Shown in pieces: positions 56,337 through 64,000 of a stretch of 64,000 nt of DNA. The notes beneath the pieces were generated by a model. That model was not told the DNA's origin. It did no database searches and saw only the letters and a program-made list of their open reading frames with translations. The DNA is from Aradus depressus. Lineage: Eukaryota > Arthropoda > Insecta > Hemiptera > Aradidae. The translations under genes were made by a program, and so were the position numbers. Location of the stretch: the NCBI GenBank assembly GCA_963662175.1, contig OY759223.1, positions 5,923,549-5,987,548 of the forward strand, given 5' to 3'. The stretch's first letter is position 1. Every line of letters begins with the position of its first letter.

Positions 56337-56945
56337 ATAGAAAGGGGACTTATGTACTGTTCTACGTTCTTTGGAAGTCCTTGTCTAGTAAGAAGTCTTT
56401 GTATTCGTCCAATATTCAGTGTTTGAGGGCTCTCCAGAGTGGAGAGTCAGGATATTGCTGACATTGAACTGAGAAAGATGATGTGGGACCTGCCTCAATC
56501 GGTTTAATTTAGCGTTAAATCGAGAGTTCTTTCTCATAGAGAGCATTTTCAACAGACGTACGAGTATCTTTGGATACCTCTACAGTAACCTAACCAACAG
56601 CTTCAGGTCTGTGAAGCTAACGCCTGAAGACCCCGTCTTAAGGTCTACAATATAATTATGCATAGCTCTACATAATATTACGTTGTTAGTTTTGGATTTC
56701 GCACTGAGTTAATAGCAATATTTGCTTCGAAAGAGGCTTGATTTATAAAAAAAATGTCTATTCTAGAAAAGCACACGGTTTTTAGTTGACAGGTCACAAA
56801 ACACATTAAGACAGCAATAGGCAGCAACAGAAACGAAGATAGTCAACCATAGAGCGTTTTAGATATATTTTGGGAGGTTTGTTGTATACACCTAGGGACC
56901 TAAGCATCCAATGTTTTTTGCACTTCCTTGTTATCTCTACAGCGG
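56337..56945. other. unassigned sequence
   Basis: No gene recognised. Less A+T-rich than its surroundings up to about 56640, so it may be remnant transposon sequence. Confidence 0.35.
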
Positions 56946-56949
56946 GAAA

Positions 56950-57142
56950 CCGAAATTTTACCTTCCCAGGTTTAGTTACATAAGATACGACTCATTAAAG
57001 AGTACCTGACATTCGAAAAAGCCCTGGATCATCACCTAAGTTCCCACCCGAAGGACGACGTGCTCACGGTTTTTACCTCTCAGATTAAATACCTATAAGC
57101 ATCGGCTAGAATTTGACCCCCCGATCTCGAGTTCTTTGGAGA
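56950..57142 (-). mobile_element. SINE, old diverged copy
   Basis: Body and head blocks in minus orientation (gagtacctgacattcgaaaa, cccgaaggacgacgtgctca, agaatttgaccccccgatct). Confidence 0.72.
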
Positions 57143-57762
57143 TCATTTGTAAAGATAAAATAAATATTTGTTGGGTCTAACTAAAATTGTCATAGAAGAA
57201 ATCTATATTAAATGAAACTGAAACGGGGTTTGTTCCAACATCACGCTCAAACCGCTAGACGGTTTTTCATTAAACTTCAGATGTAGCATTTTCCCAAGCC
57301 CTTCTAATTCAGTTAACTAACTTAATAACAATAATTGTTATTCTCAAAAAGGAACTTAGGTACTTACTTTCTTAGGTCAAAAATATTGACCAATATAAAA
57401 ATTATTATATCACAATCCCAAGTTACCGTCAAAATACAAGCAAAATGCATATTTTGGCGAAAAGAGGATTTTAATACTTAATGATTCTGGGTTACAGATA
57501 TTAAACGAAGGAATTTCTTAATTAAGTAACTTAACTGAATTCTCTTCACGATATTAGCTTGCTACAGTGGAACAGTCTAATTATTTCAGAGAGAAGTTAG
57601 AGCGTATTTACAACCAGGTTTCTAAATAAGTTGTTATTAAGCAGAAAGGAATCATTAGGTAATAATTATTATTTTTTATTATATAAATAATTATAGATAT
57701 AGATATTATCGATATAGAGGAACACTAATAAAATAAATATAAACAAAGAACTTCAACTTTGG
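57143..57762. other. unassigned sequence
   Basis: No gene or known repeat recognised. Confidence 0.4.
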
Positions 57763-57770
57763 GGTAGTAG

Positions 57771-58278
57771 TAGGGATGGGTATCGACTAACAAAACATCG
57801 ATTGTTGACATCGATTATTATTTTCTACTAGTTAATCGATACACTTATTAATCGTTGGTTAAATAATCAAGTAATCGATTAAACGAATACACAAACAAAA
57901 GTTAATACAATCATTCAATCACAACTCACAAATGACAAAACAGAAATGATTAGAAATTAGAATTAGAAGTAGAACTATTAGAAGGTTACTTTTTACTTAT
58001 CACCAGTTCACCACAGAGGCACTGTGTTGTTTCTATAGTCGATACGATAGTCTCCTCCCACTTTTTTAGACGAGTTGCACTTCGGATGAATAATAATTAA
58101 TTCATTTTTCTTTTTTTTCTCCTGTTTTTCGGATGAGTTGTAATTTTAATTAAGAATTTAATAATCGTTAAATAATCATCGATTATCCGATTAATCAAAC
58201 CCAGATGACATCGATTAAAAAACCACCGATTATTTTACCACAACATCGATTATTTCGGTTAATCGATACCCATCCCTA
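57771..58278. mobile_element. Non-autonomous hAT (TAGGGATGGGTATCGA ends)
   Basis: 508 bp with perfect 8-bp duplications ggtagtag (57763-57770 and 58279-58286). Ends are tagggatgggtatcgac and tcgatacccatcccta. Internally full of atcgatta motifs and homologous to the larger copy at 62993-63759, from which the BED-finger part has been deleted. Confidence 0.93.
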
Positions 58279-58286
58279 GGTAGTAG

Positions 58287-58563
58287 GCGTGTTGGGGTAC
58301 TCAGCTTAAGATGGCGGGTTCAAACCCCAGCCGATCTGAGAGGTAAAATAAACTTAAGCACGCTGTCCTTCGGATGGAACATTAAGCGATGGTCCCGAGC
58401 CTGTACGATATCAGGTAGTTAGACCTCTACCCTAGGTGAATAAAAATTTAGGACTCCCATAGTAGAGTCGGGCTCATGTCCACCAGAGTGACGAAAGAGC
58501 GCTCTGGTAGTGGGCAATGTGACCTTTTAGTTAAAGCCCAGGCGTGAGTCATAATAACTAACT
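58287..58563 (+). mobile_element. SINE, head-truncated
   Basis: From ctcagcttaagatggcgggt to caggcgtgagtcataataac. The B box (gggttcaaacccc) is diverged. Confidence 0.87.
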
Positions 58564-58583
58564 ATACTTTTTGAATACACAAT

Positions 58584-58815
58584 ATATAGGGTGGCCCAGA
58601 TAAGTGGGCTACAAGTGAAATAACTCCTAAACGGTTAGAGATATCAAAAGTGTGCATAGGACTAAAGTTGTACCACTCGCCGAGAGCTATTGTATGGCGT
58701 CCTCGAAAAGACAAAAATGACCCTTTTAATGGCACAACCACCCCTTCGAAGAGCGGGGTTCCCTTTTGACCCTTAAGTTTCAACACATTTTATTAAAGTA
58801 CTAAAGAAACAAGGA
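58584..58815. other. Possible transposon end
   Basis: tatagggtggcccagataag at 58586 looks like a DNA transposon terminus, but no matching right end was found. No coding sequence recognised. Confidence 0.35.
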
Positions 58816-58870
58816 AGAACTGTGCAAACAGATTTTTGATACGTCTAGCAGTTCTCGAAAAAAAAACGTT

Positions 58871-59131
58871 TAAAGTTGCACGTTTTTCTTATTCTGAAGT
58901 TATTAAATTCGAACAAACTTTGCACATTTATTATTATTATTATTTCAATTTGTACATGACGAGGCTCTACCACCGCTTATTACTCATGTATTTTGATGCA
59001 AAGGAATTAGAAAGGTATTAGAGAAGTTTAAGGATTAAGAGAGAACGACTTGCAGTGATAAGGAATAACTTATTTACAGCATTTGCTGTGTGAATTTAAT
59101 AACTTCAGAATAAGAAAAACGTGCAACTTTA
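58871..59131. mobile_element. Element with perfect 40-bp inverted repeats
   Basis: taaagttgcacgtttttctt attctgaagttattaaattc (58871-58910) is exactly inverted at 59092-59131. 181 bp between. MITE-like; true ends may lie further out. Confidence 0.82.
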
Positions 59132-59339
59132 AATGTGTATACACAAATATAATATATTATGTATTTTTATTATAGAAAGTATGTACGTATTATATATCTC
59201 TTAGTTGTTATATATACTATGAATTCTACTCTAAATATTATTTTCATTTTATTTTTTTGTCTTAATAATGTTGGTTACAACTGTTGCCATGACGCAACAT
59301 CCACCTACCAAAAAGACTTGATTGATATTGGATGTCCTG

Positions 59340-59400
59340 ATTGGCGTGAGAGAAGAAGGCCACCCAGCGGTAGCTCCTCAGGGCGAAATTTAAAAACAAT
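59340..59400 (-). mobile_element. Short fragment of the jockey-like LINE 3' UTR
   Basis: agaaggccacccagcggtag ctcctcagggcgaaattt matches the LINE 3' UTR at 17095-17135 in reverse. Confidence 0.7.
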
Positions 59401-59432
59401 GAATATTATAATTATTATCAATGAATATTATG

Positions 59433-59778
59433 CGGAGGTTAGGTTAGGTTTTATGACTCACGCTTGGGCTTTAACTGCGAGGTCATATCGCCTACTACCA
59501 GTGCGCCCTTTCGTGGTGGGAATGAGCCCGACTCTACTGTGGGAGACCTCAGTTTTGCGTATCCTAAATTTTTATTCACCTAGGGCAGGGGTCTTTAACG
59601 AGTACCTGACATTGTACAGACTCGGGACCATCGCTTAACATCCCATCCGAAGAACGGCATGCTTAAGTAAATTTAACCTCCCAGATAAACTAAACTAAGG
59701 TCCTCGGTCGGGGTTCGAACCCACTTTATTGAGCTCAAAAGGCAAGCACGCATACTACTGAGCTACCGGCGCCCTCTT
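59433..59778 (-). mobile_element. tRNA-derived SINE, full length
   Basis: Minus-strand copy from the tail (ggttaggttaggttttatga on plus) to the head (gagctaccggcgccctctt). The 159-codon plus ORF 59159-59638 runs into it and is not a gene. Confidence 0.9.
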
Positions 59779-59939
59779 ATTATGGGGATATTATGATTTT
59801 GTTTCAAATGGGCGGTTGCAATTTGGGATTATAGTAATTTTTACTTAAATAAATTTCTTACTATTCTGTTTCTACTTTCCCAAGTGACAGGGTGTCACAG
59901 TCTTAGGTAATCTCAGGTAACCTATAAATATGACAACCT

Positions 59940-60130
59940 CGCAAACTTAAATGCTACTTTTGAACTTAGTGCTGACGATGCCTTGGGCTGAAACCGGTAC
60001 ACTTTATGTACGAGATATATTTTTTTGGAATTGGACAATATATAAGTTTTTATTTATTTTACTTATTTTATTACCTTTCCACTATATGGACACTGATGGT
60101 AGCAATGTCTTGAGACACATGTTAAGTTGA
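59940..60130 (+). repeat. Relative of the 35640-36040 repeat, with hammerhead-like core
   Basis: gctgacgatgccttgggctg aaaccggta, then ttggaattggacaatataa, tttattttacttattttatt and ccactatatggacactgat. The order and sequence match 35790-35985. CTGACGA, a GCC-TTG-GGC stem-loop and GAAAC fit the catalytic core and stem II of a hammerhead ribozyme; stems I and III are not proven. Confidence 0.6.
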
Positions 60131-60480
60131 TGCCGGGGTCCTCACTTAGGCCCCTTGAAAGCCCCCATGTCAGAGCTCCGATAGTGCCTACATTAACTCA
60201 GTTACTCTCCTGTCTGAGCCACACAGCCAGAAGCCAGGCACTTCTCCTATAATTTCCATTGCCTCAGTCTCCTTTCATCTTCTTCTTCTTCTTCTGACTC
60301 CTCAAAGTTCCTTACCCTCCTCATCTTATGGAACTTCTTACCATTTACCATGTCTTTCCTCCACCTTTCAACACTTTATGGAAAATTATTAAAATAGAAA
60401 CTGGAGAGTCACCGGCTATGTACTTCCCCAAATCGAATTAATAAATTAACCTATGCCCGGGCTTTTAACTTGGTCATATT
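60131..60480. other. unassigned sequence with small repeat pieces
   Basis: Contains a family B terminal fragment (gagtcaccggctatgtactt, 60407-60440), a 15-bp SINE piece (atgcccgggcttttaac, 60453) and a CTT microsatellite (60280-60294). Confidence 0.5.
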
Positions 60481-60482
60481 GT

Positions 60483-60980
60483 CAATGCAAAGTATCGAAT
60501 GTAAAAAAAACGCATTTTTCGTTTTCGGTCTAAAGCGATAGCTTTAGGACGGATGAATGTTGTAGCGAACTCTCGAATCTGAATTCACGTTGTAAAGGGG
60601 AGGAATAACCCTGGCAAAGGGTCGAATATACAAACTATGTAATGATGTCCAAAATCAAAGTGACCAATAAAACATTTGTTAGTCTGCATTCGTTATTGTG
60701 AACAAAGTTTTTGAACTGGGATGTTTCAAAGTCTCGAATATACCACATTCGTGTTTTTGATCTAGTTCGAATAGGAACAAAATCAAATTCCCTGCATGGC
60801 AAAGTATTGAATATGTCATGTTCGTGTGTTTGCTGTTGCAATTTTTTGTAAAAACAATGAGATGTTTTAAAGCAGACTATCGATTGTGACATATTCAATA
60901 GTTTGCAATGTAAATATTTAAATATTATACAATGCAAACTAACGAAAATGCCACATTCGATAGTTTGCGTTGTAAATTAT
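60483..60980. repeat. Cluster of degenerate ~30-bp motifs
   Basis: Variants of a motif like caatgcaaactatcgaatgtg acat occur at least six times in both orientations (for example gtcgaatatacaaactatgt, gaatataccacattcgtgtt, acattcgatagtttgcgttg). The 100-codon minus ORF here is built of these. Confidence 0.55.
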
Positions 60981-60997
60981 AGAAAAATAATCATCAA

Positions 60998-61260
60998 TTG
61001 AGTGGTTGACGCGAAAAAGGTTCTAAGCGCCACTTTAGTCGAACATGAGATTTCTGTGGAATAAGGTTCTATAGGCCTCTAGGGACTGTGTAGGGAAGTT
61101 TTTTTTTTGCCGTTACAGCAGCAGTTGGTAGTATTGAGCCCACGTCAGCGTTGAGCCTCATGGAAGAAGGTTCTAACAGCCACCAGTAGTTCTCAACATG
61201 GCAGCGGAAGGAAGTGTTATTTTGGCGTTTAGAACCTTTTTCGCGTCAACCACTCAATTA
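60998..61260. mobile_element. 263-bp MITE
   Basis: Left end ttgagtggttgacgcgaaaa aggttctaagcgcca, right end tggcgtttagaacc tttttcgcgtcaaccactcaa; ~35-bp arms with one mismatch. No coding capacity. Confidence 0.85.
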
Positions 61261-61477
61261 TAGATAATCAAACTAACGAATGTGCGTTTTGACTAATTAA
61301 GATACATAATTCGATAAAATTCTTATAGGGTCATCTATAAGGCATAACACCACGTATAATGACATAGGTACAAAATGTTTGACAATAAGCACTGATTTTG
61401 AATGAACCATGAAACAGTTTATTCACTCTCCTGAAAAGTGGTGTTTTTCACATTCGATATTTAGCATTTGTATCGAC

Positions 61478-61604
61478 GATATCGCCTACTACCAGAGCGT
61501 TCTTAACGCTTCTCCGAAGAACGGAGTGCTCAAGGAAACTCGAAGATAAAAACACCTAAGGGGCTCGGCTTCTTGAGCTCAGTAAGCAAGCACATATACC
61601 TTCT
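61478..61604 (-). mobile_element. SINE, deleted copy
   Basis: gatatcgcctactaccagag joined to gaacggagtgctcaaggaaa and gagctcagtaagcaagcaca; most of the body is lost. Confidence 0.72.
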
Positions 61605-61928
61605 TCATATTATTATTCGAGTTGAGAGATTCAATTGTATAATTTTCTGCCCCAAATATTGGGAGGGATCAAAAGGATCATCAACGTCTCAATTGACGTT
61701 TCTTATTAATTTATTGGCCATTCTTAAAATTAAAGTCTATCTTGGGCATATAAAACATATAAATCACATCTTTTTGGTTCACCACACCTTAGTCTAAAAA
61801 ACAATTTTAAATTAACAATATTTTGACCAAAGCCCTACGCTCTATCACGCACGGCCACCATGGCCCCCATTCACCAATTTAGTTGCTTCTTTGTTTTTAC
61901 ACAAATAAATATAATTAGTTTTATAATA

Positions 61929-62544
61929 CAGGGTGATTCCCTCGTAACTTAAATTTAAAAAATGGATGAAACTAGATCGAAAATGGAGTAGAATGCCGCC
62001 AACCGCACCTTTCTATCTCAATCCGTTGCCGAGATATGATTTTTTAAAGGTTTTTTCGAGAAAACCATGTTTTTGCATTCAACCTTAAATTTCTTCATGA
62101 AATCGATACGGAATCGCAAAGTTGATCATACCAATAAAAAGCTGATAACATTTGCAAGTTTTCTAGCCCCCTGGGCGGTTGAAGCGATCTTGAGCGGGAA
62201 AGTAGTTGACGTGGAAGTATTTCCCGATATTTTAATTTTTCTAAAATGTTAACGTTTTAGCTGTTATTTCGGTTCCAAGTTGGTGATTTTCAAAGTTGAA
62301 AGTACACTAGTCTGATCGGAAATTTAACGCTGATTCTGAAAATGTGGTCAAAAGTTGAGAAAAATTGATTTAAAGAGGAGAGATGTGGGACTTGATGGCA
62401 AAAAACGTGGTTTTCTTGAAAAAACCTTTGAAAAATCATATCTCGGCAACGGATTGAGATAGAAAGGTGCGGTTGGCGGCATTCTACTCCATTTTCTGTC
62501 TAGTTTCATCCATTTTTTTTTTAAGTTACGAGGGAATCACCTTG
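61929..62544. mobile_element. 616-bp MITE with ~145-bp inverted arms and TA duplication
   Basis: Ends cagggtgattccctcgtaac and gttacgagggaatcaccttg. The arms continue through gccgccaaccgcacctttct and caatccgttgccgagatatg. TA occurs on both sides (61927-61928 and 62545-62546), as for Tc1/mariner-type insertions. The central 320 bp is unique; a 61-codon ORF there has no domain. Confidence 0.9.
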
Positions 62545-62546
62545 TA

Positions 62547-62854
62547 TATTATTAATAATTAAAATGTGTGTAATTATACATCAAAATATAATAATATGGT
62601 TTATATATAAGTAATGTATAAACGTAAGTTATATATAAACCATCTATAAGTGTAGGAGGTAGTGTAAAGGGTCTGAGGAGGCATGGGGTTCCATGCAATA
62701 GCTGTCAAACTAGAGCAGTGCTAAAGTGGGTCATGTTGGAGAGCCTTGACGCCACCCGATATTGGCGGAGGGGGCCCAGCCAACGTCAACAACAAGCTAA
62801 TTAACACTATTGTGGGCTCCTCAGTCTGCAACAATCAACAAAACAACAACAAAA
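62547..62854. other. unassigned sequence
   Basis: No gene recognised; a less A+T-rich part at 62680-62830 resembles nothing I know. Confidence 0.4.
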
Positions 62855-62992
62855 AAAGTCGTTGGTGAATCACCGACAATGTACTTCCCCAAAACGAATT
62901 CATCAATTAACTTTTCGCTCCCCCCCCCCCCCCCCCCTCCCGCCAAAACCAGACGATCCTTCGTGCTAATATTCAGTGATTAGGGTTTTTGA

Positions 62993-63759
62993 TAGGGATC
63001 GGTATCGACCAACAAAACATCGATTAATGGCATCGATTTTTATGTTTTACTAATTAATCGATACACCTATACATTGTTGGTAAAATAGTCGATTAATCGA
63101 TTAACTAACTGGCAGATAATTTATCTTTTTTACTGGCAGGAGCCTCCGTCTCTTTCAGTTGTGCAGACCACTTCAGGCCAATTTTGGGATGTTTGTACTC
63201 CAGGTGGTTTTTTAAGTTGGTCGTGTTCCCACATGTTTTTATTTCAACTCCAAAATTCCGACACAGCATGGTAATTCTCCTTCTCAAAATGCTGCCAAAC
63301 CACACTTTTGGGAAGCATCTTCTTTTAACTAATAAAGTTAACTAATGAAAAAAAAGAACACCGAGTGGCACAAGACGAACGCACAAACAAAAGTTAATAC
63401 AATCAGTCAATCACAACTCACAAATGACAAAACAAAAATTATTAGAAATTAGAATTAGAAGTAGAACTATTAGAAGGTTCCTTTTTACTTATCACCAGTT
63501 CTCACACAGAGACACTGTGTTGTATCGATAGTCGATACGATAGTCTCCTCCCACTTTTTTAGGCAAGTTGCACTTCGGATGAATTATAATTAATTCATTT
63601 TTCTTTTTTTTCTTCTGTTTTTCGGATGAGTTGTAATTTTAATTAAAAATTTAATAATCGTTAAATAATCATCGATGATCCGATTAATCAAACCCTGATG
63701 ACATCGATTAAAAAATCATCGATTATTTAGATTACTCGGTTAATCAATACCCATCCCTA
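62993..63759 (-). mobile_element. hAT element with BED zinc finger and exact 8-bp duplication
   Basis: 767 bp flanked by gtttttga on both sides (62985-62992 and 63760-63767). Ends tagggatcggtatcgacc and accc...catcccta. The minus strand encodes a BED-type zinc finger. The rest of the transposase is missing. The 508-bp copy at 57771-58278 is a shorter derivative. Confidence 0.93.
63105..63305 (-). pseudogene. BED-type zinc finger fragment of a hAT transposase
   Basis: Reads MLCRNFGVEIKTCGNTTNLK then NHLEYKHPKI: the N-T-T-N-L-x-x-H-L-x-x-x-H-P pattern of BED fingers (the first Cys pair is partly altered: C...C around MLCRNFGVEIKTCG). This is the N-terminal DNA-binding domain of ZBED-like hAT transposases. 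The frame ends after LKETEAPASKKDKLSAS with no catalytic domain. Confidence 0.85.
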
Positions 63760-64000
63760 GTTTTTGATTTGAGCCCTCTCTCCTGGAATTTGATAGGTAA
63801 TGTCCTCATTGGGCTTTGACTTTAATGTATAAACATTTCGATACATTCATTACATCGGCAGTTATTGCTGTTTTTGATTTGAGCCCCCTCTGATCCCCCT
63901 ACCTTTATGTCGATTCCGCTGAAAATTAATAACTATCGTCCTTAACAGGTTCTGGTCACACATATAAAACTTCATGTCGATAAATTCCTTCTATCGGCAG

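Larger units (their letters stand above)
62855..64000 (+). repeat. Family B repeat interrupted by a hAT element, runs off the window
   Basis: gttggtgaatcaccgacaat, acttccccaaaacgaattca and a 16-base C tract (62923-62938) identify the first part; it resumes at 63760 (gtttttgatttgagccc) and continues to the window end. Confidence 0.88.

Noticed and set aside
56049..56461. Repeat proteins LRPGEDPQTQGY / ASSSPGSGDPPP
   Set aside because: Both strands are open across a 36-bp minisatellite; no start context or family.
59159..59638. 159-residue plus-strand protein
   Set aside because: Composed of A+T-rich spacer, a LINE 3' UTR fragment and antisense SINE; no domain.
60635..60937. 100-residue minus-strand ORF
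   Set aside because: Made of degenerate repeated motifs; no domain signature.

Overview
This is a eukaryotic, A+T-rich, intron-containing and very repeat-dense window, most likely from an insect. Reasons: spliced genes with canonical GT/AG junctions, tRNA-headed SINEs, jockey-like LINEs, Helitrons, hAT, Tc1/mariner and MITE elements, and SINE tails built from CCTAA units, the complement of the usual insect telomere repeat TTAGG. The order is not certain; a hemipteroid insect is a guess. There are no operons, Shine-Dalgarno sites, CRISPR arrays or genuine rRNA/tRNA genes.

Four host gene models can be supported from splice sites and reading phase. (1) A plus-strand MARVEL-domain (CMTM-like) membrane protein: three 3' exons at 11535-11702, 13692-13808 and 21638-21730, all phase 0, with the N-terminal exon not found. 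(2) A plus-strand 151-residue coiled-coil protein of unknown identity, complete in three exons between 27142 and 30919. (3) A minus-strand MDH1B-type (malate dehydrogenase 1B-like) gene in seven exons from 41384 down to 32753, with an unusual ~270-residue acidic insertion encoded by one 981-bp exon. (4) The last two coding exons of an unidentified minus-strand gene (51743-51663 and 50835-50795).

Layout: 0-11 kb is repeats only (LINE endonuclease remnant, two inverted Helitrons, a 35-bp minisatellite, a SINE cluster, a long perfect palindrome). 11-25 kb is the MARVEL gene, whose introns hold SINEs, a LINE, MITEs and a triple nested insertion, followed by ~3 kb of repeat-free A+T-rich sequence that may be its 3' UTR. 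25-31 kb has a Tc1 remnant and the coiled-coil gene. 31.8-32.6 kb is a dead hAT element with an exact 8-bp target duplication. 32.7-41.4 kb is MDH1B, with all introns colonised. 42.4-51 kb is an unusually repeat-poor A+T-rich block ending at the terminal exons of gene 4. 51-64 kb is again repeats (mariner, minisatellites, LINE 3' end, hAT copies with BED finger, several inverted-repeat elements).

The main value of the window is its transposon archaeology. Many insertions can be defined to the base by target site duplications, and several are nested, giving relative ages. One dispersed ~565-bp family (called family B here) with many copies could not be assigned to a known class. All calls come from reading the sequence; no database search was possible.
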